From: Ochotona curzoniae | Lineage: Eukaryota > Chordata > Mammalia > Lagomorpha > Ochotonidae | Assembly (NCBI RefSeq): GCF_017591425.1 | Contig: NW_024467121.1 | Coordinates: 24,626,707-24,690,706, forward strand | Reading direction: 5' to 3' | Length of the DNA stretch: 64,000 nucleotides | Part shown: piece after piece, positions 25,249 through 35,780 of the stretch | Layout of the letters: each line of letters begins with the position of its first letter | How positions within the stretch are numbered: the first letter of the stretch is position 1 | Notes under the pieces: model-generated | What the model was told of the DNA's origin: nothing | The model's input: only the letters and a program-made list of their open reading frames with translations | The model's database searches: none | Translations under genes and position numbers: made by a program

Positions 25249-25581
25249 GGGTCCAGCAGTGTGGGCTACCGGCTAAAAGTCCTCACCTTGAACGTGTCTG
25301 GGATCCCAGGTGGGCGCCGGTTCTAATCCCGGCAGCTCCACTTCCCATCCAGCTCCCTGCTTGTGGCCTGGGAAAGCAGTCGAGGATGGCCCAAGGCTTT
25401 GGGACCCTGCACCCATGTGGGAGACCCGGAAGAGGCTCCTGGTTCTCAGCTTAAGATTGGTGCAGTACCGGCTGTTGTGCTCACTTGGGGAGTGAATCAT
25501 CGGACGGAGGATCTTCCTCTCTGTCTTACCTCCTCTCTGTATATCTGACTTTGTAATAAAAAATAAATAAATCTTAAAACG
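25249..25581 (+). mobile_element. CSINE in the tail of composite copy 3
   Basis: Full-length sense copy, with 'ggttctaatcccggcagctc' as B box and an A-rich 3' end. It is flanked by 'aaaataattata' (25237-25248) and 'aaaaaataattac' (25582-25594). Confidence 0.9.
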
Positions 25582-25610
25582 AAAAAATAATTACAAAAAA
25601 AAAAATAATA

Positions 25611-27809
25611 ACCTAGCCCAGTCTGGCCTGCTCTCAACCTTGATCCACACATATGCCAGCAGGTACTGTAATGTAATCTGGGCTGAGCTGTTCTCAGCCT
25701 TGGTTCTTGCACTCACTTGCATGGACTGAGTCCTGACAGAGGAGTTCCCCAAACTCCTCTATCAAGTAACCTCCCAGAGGCAGACCTCACATATACCAGT
25801 GAAACAAGTCAGACCCAGCCTGACTTGGCACACCTTCTGTCCTGGCAGGAACAGTGGCCTCACCTGAAAAGCCCACATCAATTTTGGCTGTTATTGTTGG
25901 GTACCAGAGCCGAGCCCAGCCCTGCCTGACCCACCCCCAGACCCAGCTCCCGCGTAGTTCAGAGAGTGCCAAGAACTACCCTAGCCTGTCCTATACCTAC
26001 CCTGGCTCCTATGAGAACCAGCAGGTGCTAGAGCCTAGCCTAGTCTGACACATTCCAAACCCAGTCCACACCCATCCTGAGATACTACAATCATGTCCAG
26101 CCTAGTTCAGTGCCCCCATTCCAGCTGTCACACTCACCAGTGGGAACCACAACCCAGCTGGGGCATTTCCTTAGCTCCTCTACCAAGCCTGTTCCCAGCC
26201 ACAGATCTAGTGCTTGTAGTAGTTGCCCCAATCCAGCCAGCATATCCCACCCCCATCTTGGCCTTCTCCCATCTAGCATGGCCTGGCCTGCCCCCATTCT
26301 CAACTCTCACTTGTGGGTGTTGCATCCAGGTCATACCCAGTCTGCCTTTATCCCAGACTTTCACACAAAATGGTAGATGTGATAACCTAGCCTAGCCCAG
26401 CATGGCTATCACCCAATCCTGGCTCCTACACATGCCAGTGTGCTATTGTTTGACCTAGTTCTCCTGCCCTGTCCCCTACAGGGCCAATCCAATACCTGCC
26501 AATAAGTGAAGCAGCCCTGTCTGGCCTGACCAAACCCAAACCTGACTCACATGCTCACCAGTGGGACTGAGAGCCCACCAGGGAGTTCCCCAAGTTCCCC
26601 TACCAGTTCCACTCCCAGATCCAGATCTCATGCATGTCAGCAGGTGCTAGGCCCTTACCCAGCACAATCTGCCTCCCAGTGTTGGCTTTTGTGTATACTG
26701 ATGAATATTGCAGCCTGGCCACCCCATACCCAATTCTTGGGTGCACCTGTGGATGCTACAATTTAGCCCAGCCCTGCCTGTTCCCAACTACAGTATTGTT
26801 GAGTTCCATGGTCATTCTTAGCTTGACCCATCACCATTCCAGGCCTTGAGCAAGCTGGCTGGTATGGGAGTTCCACAGGGGTGAGCCCACAATTCCGTTA
26901 TAGAATCTGTTCCCAGTTTTTGGTTCTCTTGCATGCTGGTTAGTGTCACAACTCACTGGCGGATACTGTGCTCCGTCCCTCCAGCCATGAATTTCATGTA
27001 TGCCTGTAGATAATGATTCATACCAAGAATCCCAGCTCGGGTCATGCCTAGTTCAGCCCGTGACAATTTCCAGCCCTCAAACCAGCTGATATGGCTGGTC
27101 CCACAAGGGTGAGCCCAAGATCCCCCACAGTATTTGCTCCTAAACCCAGTTCTTTTGTGCGCTGGTCATGGCCCAGCCTAACATGGTTCAGCCCCTGCCC
27201 CAACACTCACTGGCTGGTACTGTGGATAAGCCCTGTCAGGCAGACTCCCCAGCCATGGCTTTTGTGTGCTGGGAGGCAGTTGATAACCAACAACCAGAAT
27301 TCAGGTCTCCACGTGGGTGACATTGGTTTGCCCCTGAAAGGTTTGCTAGTTTTACTCCTCCAAACCACCCAATCTCAACCCCTTCATTTACTTGGAAGTA
27401 CAGTAGCCAGGTTGTGAAAATCCCATAGAAGACATTTCTCACCGATCATATTCTCCATCAGCAGTCCTCCCTCCCACACATTCCTAGACCCCTTTTTCTG
27501 AGCAATCCACTGCCCCCCATGCCCGCTAGTGTGCAGATCCCCAAGTCCAATTCTGTAGCAGTGTGTCGTGCCTGCCCAGCACGCATACAAGCTCAGGTGT
27601 GGGTTCCCAGACCCCATCTACCAGCATACTGGTGCCTGGACTGCACCTATCTTTTAAAAAAAAATAAAATAGGCAACTATGCTGCCACACTGATATAGTT
27701 AACAGATATAATTTGGCATTAACTGGGCCCATAATATCTGCCAGCAATTAGTTGCTTTTCCTCCCAGCAATGTAACACTTGCCTAGATACAATGCAACCT
27801 AGGCAATTG
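25611..27809 (-). mobile_element. GC-rich composite retroelement, copy 2, right half (antisense, with 5' end)
   Basis: It is the continuation of 23246-23733. For example, 'ttggttcttgcactcacttg' and 'ctgacagaggagttccccaa' (25710-25760) are reverse matches of 49990-50055 in copy 6. Further right, 'gacactaaccagca'-type and 'ccatggcttttgtgtgctgg' blocks match 48850 and 48750 in reverse. From 27640 an A-rich tract and the conserved 5' block follow, ending at 'aacctaggcaattg' (27796-27809), the same point where copy 1 ends. This half alone is 2.2 kb. It carries many small open frames but none resembling a protein family. Confidence 0.6.
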
Positions 27810-27832
27810 TTTTTTAGCTGGAATAACATTTT

Positions 27833-28150
27833 TGGAAGATTTATTTATATTGGAAAGGCAGATATGCAGAGAGAAGACAAAGAGAAATATTTTCCACCCA
27901 CTGGTTCACTTCCTAAGTGCTGCAATAGCTGGAGCTAAGTCAATCCAAAGCCAGGAGCCAAGAGTCTCTTCCAGGTTTCCATTGTGGGTACAGCTTCCCC
28001 ATGGCTTTGTGGTGTCCTTGACTGCTTTCCCAGGCCACAAGCAGGAAACCGGAAGGGAAGTGGAGCAGCCAGGATATGAACTTGTGCCTATGTGGAATAC
28101 TGGTGGATGCAAGGTGAGGACTTAAGCCATTCAGCTACCATGCAAGGCCC
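27833..28150 (-). mobile_element. CSINE, antisense, moderately old
   Basis: Reversed tail 'ggaagatttatttatattgg', then 'ctgctttcccaggccacaag' and a reversed head ending 'accatgcaaggccc'. No clean target duplication was found. Confidence 0.85.
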
Positions 28151-28170
28151 TAGAGAGAAACATCTTTATT

Positions 28171-28498
28171 TTTAAGATTTATTTACTTATTTATTGGAAA
28201 GTCAGATATACAGAGAGGAGAGACAGAGAGGAAGATCTTCCATCCGATGATTCACTCCCCTAGTGAGCGCAACAGCCAGTACTTCGCCGATCCAAAGCTG
28301 AGAACCAAGAACCTCTTCCGGGTCTCCCACATGGGTGCAGGGTTCCAAGGTTTTCAGCCGTCCTCAACTGCTTTCCCAGGCCACAAGCAGGGAGCTGGAT
28401 GGGAAGTGGAGCTGCCGGGATTAGAACCAGCGCCCACCTGGGATCCCAGGCACGTTCAAGGCAAGGACTTTTAGCTGCTAGGCCACACCGCCGGGCCT
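28171..28498 (-). mobile_element. CSINE, antisense, full length
   Basis: Reversed tail 'tttaagatttatttacttat' through reversed head 'gccacaccgccgggcct'. It is flanked by 'gaaacatcttt' at 28157-28167 and 28499-28509. Confidence 0.93.
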
Positions 28499-28526
28499 GA
28501 AACATCTTTTAAAACCTAATTTTTCA

Positions 28527-28859
28527 GGCCCTGCGCAGTAGCCTAGTGCCTAAAGTTCTTGTCTTGAATGCTGTGGAAACCTATATGGGTACCAGTTCTA
28601 ATCCCAGCAGCCTGGCGTCCCATCTAGCTCCCTGCTTGTGGCCAGGGAAAGCAGTCGAGGATGACCCAGTGCCTTGGGACCCTGGACCCATGTGGGAGAC
28701 CTGAACGAGGTTCTGGGCTCCTGTCTTCAGATCGGCACAGCTTTGTTCATTGCAGTCACTTGGGGAGTGAATAATCAGATAGGAGATCTTCCTCTCTTTC
28801 TCTCTTCATCTCTGTATATCTTAGTTTCTAATAAAAATAAATAAATCTTAGAAAAAAAA
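28527..28859 (+). mobile_element. CSINE, sense, full length
   Basis: Head 'ggccctgcgcagtagcctag', B-box region 'accagttctaatcccagc' and tail 'ataaatctta' plus A's. It is flanked by 'ctaatttttca' at 28516-28526 and 28860-28870. It lies only 28 bases from an inverted CSINE. Confidence 0.93.
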
Positions 28860-28870
28860 CTAATTTTTCA

Positions 28871-29185
28871 TTGGGATTTTTCCATGCACTGACATACATT
28901 AAATTGTCCAATTATATATGTTATGTAAATATCCTCTTATATACATGATATTCTAAAATTCAAAAACTGTTGTAATATAAAAATTTCATTATAACAGATC
29001 TTTATACACATGCTGAAGTACTACACATACTTTAATGTTGAAATGCTGTAGTTTGTGGATAATTTTAGTTTCTCAAACATGCTGTAATTTTACAGTATGA
29101 CATGCCACAGCACTTTTTTTTTTCTTGATGGAACTGAGCCAGTGTTCACACATGTTATTTTAATAGCTTACTATATAATGGCTGC
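28871..29185. other. Short unique AT-rich spacer
   Basis: No gene or known repeat is recognised. It is the insertion site of composite copy 4. Confidence 0.4.
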
Positions 29186-29199
29186 TAAAATCTATTGCT

Positions 29200-29945
29200 A
29201 GGACAGACTGGACTGGTCTGCTACACATACTGGCAAACCAGGGTAAGGGATGGGCCTGGCGGGGGTCATTGCGGGTCGCTCCTACTAGGCTGCAGCTCCC
29301 ACTGGTTTATGCTAGGGCCGAGTATGTGCTGTTCAGAACCAGGCTGGACTGCAACACCCATTGGTTCCAGTAGAAGGTGGGGCTGAAAACAGAACCAACC
29401 CAGCAATTGCAACCACCAGCTGCTCGAGGCAATGGACTGTGCTGGGCCCTGTACTTGCTGGTTCATACAAGAATCTGGCCTGGGAACACCTCAGACAAAG
29501 TTTCTTTGGCAATCTCCCCAATTGAAATGCCAGACTCAGAACCCTAACCATGAAAGGACAGAAGATGGAACAAGTTAATCAACCACCTCAGCTGTAGGTT
29601 GACAACAAAATACCAGGCAAATAGAGACGCTATGATGGACAATGTTAATCAGTGGATTTTTCAACAACCTCATCGTGTTTGGAGGGGCGAGATTGGCAGC
29701 GATTCAATACTGGTGAACTATTTAAGCCACCTGAGCGTATATCTCAGAGCACGCCCCACATGCAGGTGGGTGGGAAACCGGGTGGGGCTTCTCCCTCAAT
29801 ATCCCCCTTTACCTCAGATACATGAAGGAAACAATATGGAAGTAATAGTCTTACCCACTTTCCTGTAGCCCTTGACCCTTTTTACCCAAACTATCTATGT
29901 AAAGATTGTCAAAATTTAAAAAATAATAATAAATAAAAAAAATAA
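29200..29945 (+). mobile_element. GC-rich composite retroelement, copy 4 (3' domain, with target duplication)
   Basis: It is a 5'-truncated copy of the family's 3' domain, starting 'aggacagactggactggtct' and ending 'ctatgtaaagattgtc' plus an A-rich (aataata)-type tail. It is flanked by an identical 14-mer 'taaaatctattgct' at 29186-29199 and 29946-29959. The variable 5' truncation, A-rich tail and duplication are the marks of L1-type target-primed insertion. Several blocks seen in copies 3 and 6 (the 'agacagcatatcca' segment) are deleted here. Confidence 0.75.
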
Positions 29946-29959
29946 TAAAATCTATTGCT

Positions 29960-30163
29960 GGACATGTTCTGATAAAAAGAAATTTAAATGTGTTTCAAAA
30001 AAAGATTTCTATTGGCTTTTTTGAGAGGGAATGGAAGACTCTCTTATCATAGCAATGCTTTTGTAATAAGAATTGGAGATCTGCCTCCTCTCTTGGAACC
30101 AATGATATTGGAAACAACTCTACCCAAGGTCAGGTAAACAAGTTAAACAACATAAGCTTGCAT

Positions 30164-30201
<38 letters not shown>

Positions 30202-30399
30202 ACAGAATACTAGAATACTCTTCACAGCTTCAACACAGTATTAGTTTATTTCTTGAACAATGATAATAGAAAGCAGATGATGATATTGGATTCCTTTCAC
30301 TCTTCTCTAGGTTCTTAGAATTCTTTCCACTCTTACCATACAGAAAAAGAGGTTTCTTTTTAAAGAATCATTTCTGGGTTTGGCAGAGAGCTGACAAAT
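29960..30399. other. Unassigned spacer with a 33-base A tract
   Basis: An uninterrupted run of 33 A's lies at 30167-30199. It looks like a young poly(A) tail, but I could not find the matching target duplication or identify the sequence before it. Confidence 0.5.
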
Positions 30400-32389
30400 A
30401 GGCTATATCAGCTCAGAGAACTAATCTAACGGGCTAGCTGAATGCATCAATCAAACAGGACTCATTTCTATGATGCCTACAAGAAGCAAACCTCACCAAA
30501 GATATACAAAGACTGAAAAAGGATAGAGTGGTAACCTTTGCTTCCAAGAAAAAAAATCCATTTCCAAACAAATGTAAATTTTAAAAACATCTACAGAAGC
30601 ACCCATTTCAGTGTCAGAAAAGATAGACATAAAGAACAAACTGTTGAAAGTATCAAAGCAGGGCGCGATGTAATCTTTAAGAGATCAATCCAATAGGGAA
30701 GCATAACTATAGTAAATCTAGATGCACCTGGCTATTAAAGTAAATGTTAGTGAATCTAAGGGGGTACATAAACTGCAAAAACAATAATGGGGGTCATTAA
30801 TACCCCATCTTCACCAGTGAACAGATCAACTAGAGAAACAAATCAACAAGTAACAGAAGTAGTCAACATGAGAGATCAAATAGACCTAATTGATTCCTGT
30901 AGAACATTTCATCCACAACTGCAGTGCATGGACCTTGCCTTTAGAACACATGATAGATTAAATACAAATGTTAAAAAATTCAACCTTAAAGCTTTTAAAA
31001 TTACACTATTTGTTTTATGCCCAAATAAAGCTGTAAATAAACAACTTAGGAAATTCTAAAAATATACACATGCACCGAAAGTCTGAACAATATGGTCCTG
31101 AATGACCATTGGGTCACAGAATAAATCAAAAGGTAAATAACTTGTAGAAATGAATGAAGATGACAACACAACAAAACACGAAAATCTATAGCAATTAGTG
31201 CCTGCAACAAAAAATAATAAAGGCATCAAGAAAAAGATCTAACAACACATCAAGAATCTAGAAAAAATATGAGCAAATAAAATCTAAAATCAGGAGAAAA
31301 AAAAAACAAAATTAAAATAAAAATACAAAATGCAACCAAAATGAAAAACTAATTTTTTTGAGAAAATAAAATGGATAGAAGACCCAAATAATGAAATTGC
31401 TGCTGAAGAAGAAGATATTGCAATGGATACAACAAATACAAACAGAAGCATCATGAATTGCTGCAAATGCCTCCATACCAACAAATTGGGGAGTTCAGAA
31501 GAAATGGATACGTTTCTGGACACACATGTAATTTATCAAAATCAAAGACATTAAAAGAATAAACAAGAACAAAGGCAGAGATTGAATCAGTAATTAAAAC
31601 AAAATCCTAACAGGCAAACACAGGACCAGATGGCTTCAGTGCTGAATTCTACCAACCTTTGCGAAAAGAATTAACTGAAAAGCAACCTAGACAATAAACA
31701 TAAAGCTGGAGTAATCACAATAACTGATTTCAAGATATATTAAAGGATAATTGTAATCAAGGTAGTACAGTACCAGCACAAGAATAGACATGTCACCCAG
31801 TGGAATACAGTAGAGAAACCAAAGATTTGACAGATGAGCTAAACTCGCTCCCTAGAGAAAGGAAAGTCTCTTTAACAAAGAGAAAATTACATCTCCATAT
31901 GTAGATGTATAAAGCAAGACCCATACCTCACAATGAACCCATACCTCAACTCACAACAAATCTGTGATCTAAAGCTAAGACCTGAAATCATCAAGTTACT
32001 AGTAAAATCATGGGGGAAATAATATAAGCCAGGGGCATAAGCATGGATTTCTACCAACAATAAAAGGCAAAAATAGACAAATGTCATCGCATTGAGGCAA
32101 GAAATTTCTGCATAGTCAGGGAAGCATTCAACAAACTGATGGAAATGAAGGGTAAACTGACAGAATAGGAGAAAATATATGTAAACTATGTATCTGGTAA
32201 AGAATTAACATTTGGAATATATAAGGAGCTCAGTAAAACCCTATGACAAAACAAGTAATCCAGTTAAGAAGTGGTCAAATGGAAATGAACCAGAATTTTT
32301 TGTCAAAGGATAAAACACAAATGACCAACAGGTGGAAAGATGCTCAAGCTCACTAGCCACCAGGGAAACGCAAATAAAAACCAAATGAG
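30400..32389 (+). mobile_element. Old L1, ORF2 relic (first part)
   Basis: Decayed ORF2. The end of the endonuclease domain is seen at 30475-30830 ('gatgcctacaagaagcaaac', later 'aataatgggggtcattaata' and 'ccccatcttcaccagtgaac'). Linker and reverse-transcriptase-region remnants follow, then the C-terminal region (31680 on, 'aaagctggagtaatcacaat', 'ggaaacgcaaataaaaacc'). There are many stops and indels. It is interrupted at 32390 by another insertion and resumes at 33115. Confidence 0.8.
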
Positions 32390-33100
32390 TACTGTAAGTA
32401 CTGTAAGCAAAATTAATTTTGGGCAGGGACAATCCACCCAAGTGCGGATTGGAGTAACTAGCAAGGTGACTCCAGCCCCACCCACCGTCTCTGTGTCAAA
32501 AGCTGTGCATCAGACACACTTCTCAGAGAACTTTCTGAATTTGCAGCTAATCTTGGGGAAGAGAAAGAAAGATCCAATTTGTGGTTTTTATGGTGTTGAT
32601 GTTTTGTTTACCTCACTAGCTTGAGAATTTTGTCAGCCTCTGAATTTGCACATTTCATATGGTTAGTTTTCTTTGAGCAGTGTTGATCAAGCCAAGCTAA
32701 GTATTTGCCATGAAATTCCAATGAATCTGGAGCTCAAAGCAAATCCTGTGTTTGCTCAGTTAAACATTCAGTGCCCACTCCCGGTACACATATTTTAAAG
32801 GTCAAAGTAAATGTTTTTATAACATTGAAGCATATTTCAGACATAAATAGATTGTAAAATAATTTTTACCAAATTTAAAAGGACTTTTTTAGTTAATACT
32901 CATGACAATGCTAAAATTATCTGAATAACATTTCAAATACCATTATATAAAAATATTTGTGTATGTGTACAAAAGTGTTGATAAACACTAATCTTTAAAG
33001 GTTAGAGTTCCTTTATTTGTAACATATGTGCTCTTAAAAGCAATGGGATGTGAAATCATAGGAGTATTGTGTTGCTGTTAATAAAAATAAAACCTTTGGC
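32390..33100 (+). pseudogene. Unidentified processed retrocopy inside the old L1
   Basis: About 710 bases are flanked by 'taaaaaccaaatgag' (32375-32389) and 'taaaaacaaatgag' (33101-33114), which restores the L1 reading on both sides. Two overlapping AATAAA signals (33080-33085, 33086-33091) sit just before the right edge. The sequence therefore looks like a retrotransposed mRNA 3' end: a short coding-like start, with an open frame on the plus strand to 32624 that includes QSTQVRIGVTSKVTPAPPT, then AT-rich 3' UTR. I do not recognise the parent gene. The long A tail has been lost. Confidence 0.65.
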
Positions 33101-33114
33101 TAAAAACAAATGAG

Positions 33115-33446
33115 ATTTCATGTCACCCAAGTTAGAATGGCTCCCATCCTGAAATCAGAAAACAAATGCTGGTGAGGAAGTAGGGGAAAGGTACTCTAAT
33201 ACATGTTTGGTCAGAATGTGAACTAGTAGAGTTATCCTAGAGGACACTGTGGAGATTCTGAAATCTGAAAACAGATCTACCATATGACACAGCCATCCAC
33301 TCCTGGGAATTTATCCAGACAGTGAAATGGGCATTTGATGAAGTTATCTGTACCCAACTGTGTCTATAGAAATTCAGCTCATAAGAGTGAGGCTATGGAA
33401 TCAATCCAGAAGTTCATCAGCTGGTAAGTACAGATATACAATGGAT

Positions 33447-33477
<31 letters not shown>

Positions 33478-33640
33478 CGCTGCTCAGCCACGAAAAAGAA
33501 TGAAATCCTGTCTTTCACAACAAAATGGATGCAAATAGAGAATATTATGCTTAGTAAACTAAGACAATCCCAGAAAGACAAATGTTTCCTTTGATGTGTG
33601 ATAGCTAGTATAGATTTTAAAAAAAGCATATGAATCAAAT
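33115..33640 (+). mobile_element. Old L1, ORF2 C-terminus and 3' end (second part)
   Basis: Continues the 30400 element: 'tggctcccatcctgaaatca', 'gaggaagtaggggaaaggta', 'cactcctgggaatttatcca' and 'gcatttgatgaagttatctg' are ORF2 C-terminal phrases. A (CA)n microsatellite lies at 33447-33480 in the middle of the 'caatggata...cagccacgaaaaagaatg' region. Confidence 0.8.
33447..33480. repeat. (CA)n microsatellite in L1
   Basis: About 17 CA units with two CG variants. Expected to be length-polymorphic. Confidence 0.95.
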
Positions 33641-33853
33641 CTGCATGTTGATAATTGATTGTTGCTTATAGCCCACACATGTATACATATGCTTCTATAT
33701 TTACTATTTGTTGGATTCTTTAGTGGATGAATAAGTTTTTGATTATAAGGTACACTGAAAGTATGTCATTACAAAAATGGAAAGAAAGCCACAAGGTGTT
33801 TAGAATGGAAAGTACTGTGATGCTCTTAAAACTGTATCTTTAAAATGCAGAAT

Positions 33854-34761
33854 GGGATGTGGGACAGACTGGATTGGTCTGCTGCACATACTGGCAAGCA
33901 TGGGAACCTGGGCAGGGGGTGGGCCCAGTGGGGGTTACTGTGAATTGCTGTGACTGGGCTGCAGCTCCCACTGGTTTATGTGAGGGCCAAGTGTATGGTG
34001 GGCAGGATCAGCTGGGCTGCAACACCCATTGATTTGTGTAGAAGACAGGTATAGGGACAGATCTGACCCAGCAATTGCAACTATCAGTGTGTGTGTAGGC
34101 AGATTTGGATGATGGACAGTTTCGCACCCTGTACTGGCAAAGCACACACAAGAATTAGGTCTGGGATTACCTCAGACAAAATATCTTTGGGGGTGCCCTC
34201 AATCAAACTGCTGGATTTAGAACTCCAAAACATGGGGAAAGTGGCAGGACCCGTGATCTGACAATGGAGTGCATGTGTCTGAACAGGGCCTCCTCAGTTA
34301 CTGAAGATGGTGCAGTGGACAGCATATCCAGATACACATGGAGAATATGGCAGTACAATGGAGCCTGCGAAGGGCACCTGGTATCGTAACAGAGGATAGA
34401 ACAAATTGATCAACTACACCAACCAAGTGCTGGCAGTGAAAACCTGGAGACTCTAAGGTGGACTATGTCATCCAGTGAGTTCTGCAGAGATCTCATCATG
34501 ATTAGAGTGGTAAGATTGGCAGTAATTCAGAACTGTTGAACTATAGAACTATATAAACCCTTGAGCACAATCTTAAAACATGCCTCCACATCAGGGACCC
34601 AGGGATGGTTGGGAGGCTGGGTTTGTCTTCTCTCCTTATCTGCCTCCTTCCCCCAAATAAAGGAAGGAAAAGAAAAGAAACAGTGGTCTTACCCACTTTC
34701 CTCTAGCCCTTGACCTTTTGTACCCTAATCAACTATGTACAGATCATTAAAATTGAAAAAA
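33854..34761 (+). mobile_element. GC-rich composite retroelement, copy 5 (3' domain)
   Basis: It starts 'gggatgtgggacagactgga' and follows copies 3 and 6 through 'ccagcaattgcaactatcag', 'cagtggacagcatatccaga', 'cacatcagggacccagggat' and 'tggtcttacccactttcctc' to 'aactatgtacagatcattaa' and an A tail. Weakly similar flanks ('atctttaaaatg', 'atctatgaaatg') may be an aged target duplication. The start point coincides within a few bases with that of copy 4, which may mark a preferred truncation or an internal subunit boundary. Confidence 0.7.
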
Positions 34762-34963
34762 AATCTATGAAATGTATTTTTATATGAAATTATTTTTTAA
34801 AAACAAAGTCTAATTTTAATAATTGTTTCATTAAAAAAATCTAATCCAAGATTTTTTTGGATAAAAAAAAAAGGTGGATTTGGGGAGACAACTAGTGACT
34901 GTCTCAGTGAGTGACAGAAGTGACTAGATATGTGCTCTAATTCAGAAGGAACAAGCTAGATTA

Positions 34964-35310
34964 TAGTCTCCTGGGGTACTACAACAAAATACTCCCAATT
35001 GAGTGATTTATGAACAGCACAAATCTGTTTTCCTAGTTTGAGCTTGAGAAGTCCAAAAGATGCTAGCAGACTTGGTGCCTACAAGAGTCCATTTTCTGTT
35101 TCCAAGAAATTTGCTTCCTTGCTGCCTCCTTCCCTTGTTGAAAGCACAAGGGAGCTCTCTGGGGCCTCCTTCATATCAACACAAATCCAATTAAAGGAGT
35201 GTCACCTATTCACTTACCTGAAAACTTCCTACCTGTTAATACCATCACCTTAAGGTCTGGATTGCAACATAAGAATTTGGGAAACAAATAAATACTCAGA
35301 ACACAGCAGA
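34964..35310 (-). mobile_element. MaLR-type solo LTR, antisense
   Basis: Reverse order of the MaLR blocks: 'gtactacaacaaaatactcc', 'aatctgttttcctagtttga', 'gagaagtccaaaagatgcta', 'acctgttaataccatcacct' and 'ttgcaacataagaatttggg'. Same LTR group as 11504-11840 and 53090-53425. Confidence 0.7.
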
Positions 35311-35421
35311 AAAAGAGGAGGTCTGGCTCCCACTGCCACAGCCTAATAGTTGTTAGCTGAATTCCAATTCCATAGGGCCATGGCTTGGCTATGTCTTAAT
35401 TATATCCCCAGAAGACTATCG

Positions 35422-35780
35422 TGTGCCGGAGTCCAGCTCCAGCTGAGTTCGGAGCTCGAGAAGGGTGCGTGAAATAGGCGTAGAAAGAAGAAAAAAGAGA
35501 CAGACCACTACAATTCCAACATCATTGTGGACCACGCGAGAAAGCTGTCTGCTTTATTTATACAGAAGCAGTACATGGTTTTCTTTTAGGGCATTTTGAC
35601 ATAGCTCAAAGGAGGGCACAATTTACAACAGCTTGAGAGATGAGTGAGGGAGGACCCCACATTCCTTGCTCATCTCGGCTTGCCAGCCCCCACCTACTCC
35701 CCTAAAGTCTGGGTCCCATCCTTGGTGCCGCCTGTGACAACTGGACCCCTACCTTGAATTATGTATGGGAAAAGGGCTGA
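35422..35780 (-). mobile_element. Endogenous retrovirus LTR, antisense (class II-like)
   Basis: On the minus strand the end of an LTR is visible: a merged TATA and poly(A) motif 'tataaataaagcag' (around 35553), 'gctttctcgcgtggtccaca', then 'gtggtctgtctctttttt' and 'ggagctggactccggcaca' ending in CA at 35422. The layout resembles ERVK-type R-U5 sequence. No primer-binding site is seen next to it, so it is likely solo or the 3' LTR of a remnant. The other LTR boundary is uncertain and may lie well to the right. No viral gene is recognised. Confidence 0.55.

Noticed and set aside
23246..29945. Reading copies 2 and 4 of the composite family as one twin-primed element
   Set aside because: Copy 4 has its own perfect target duplication, and copy 2's 5' end faces unrelated sequence, so they are separate insertions.
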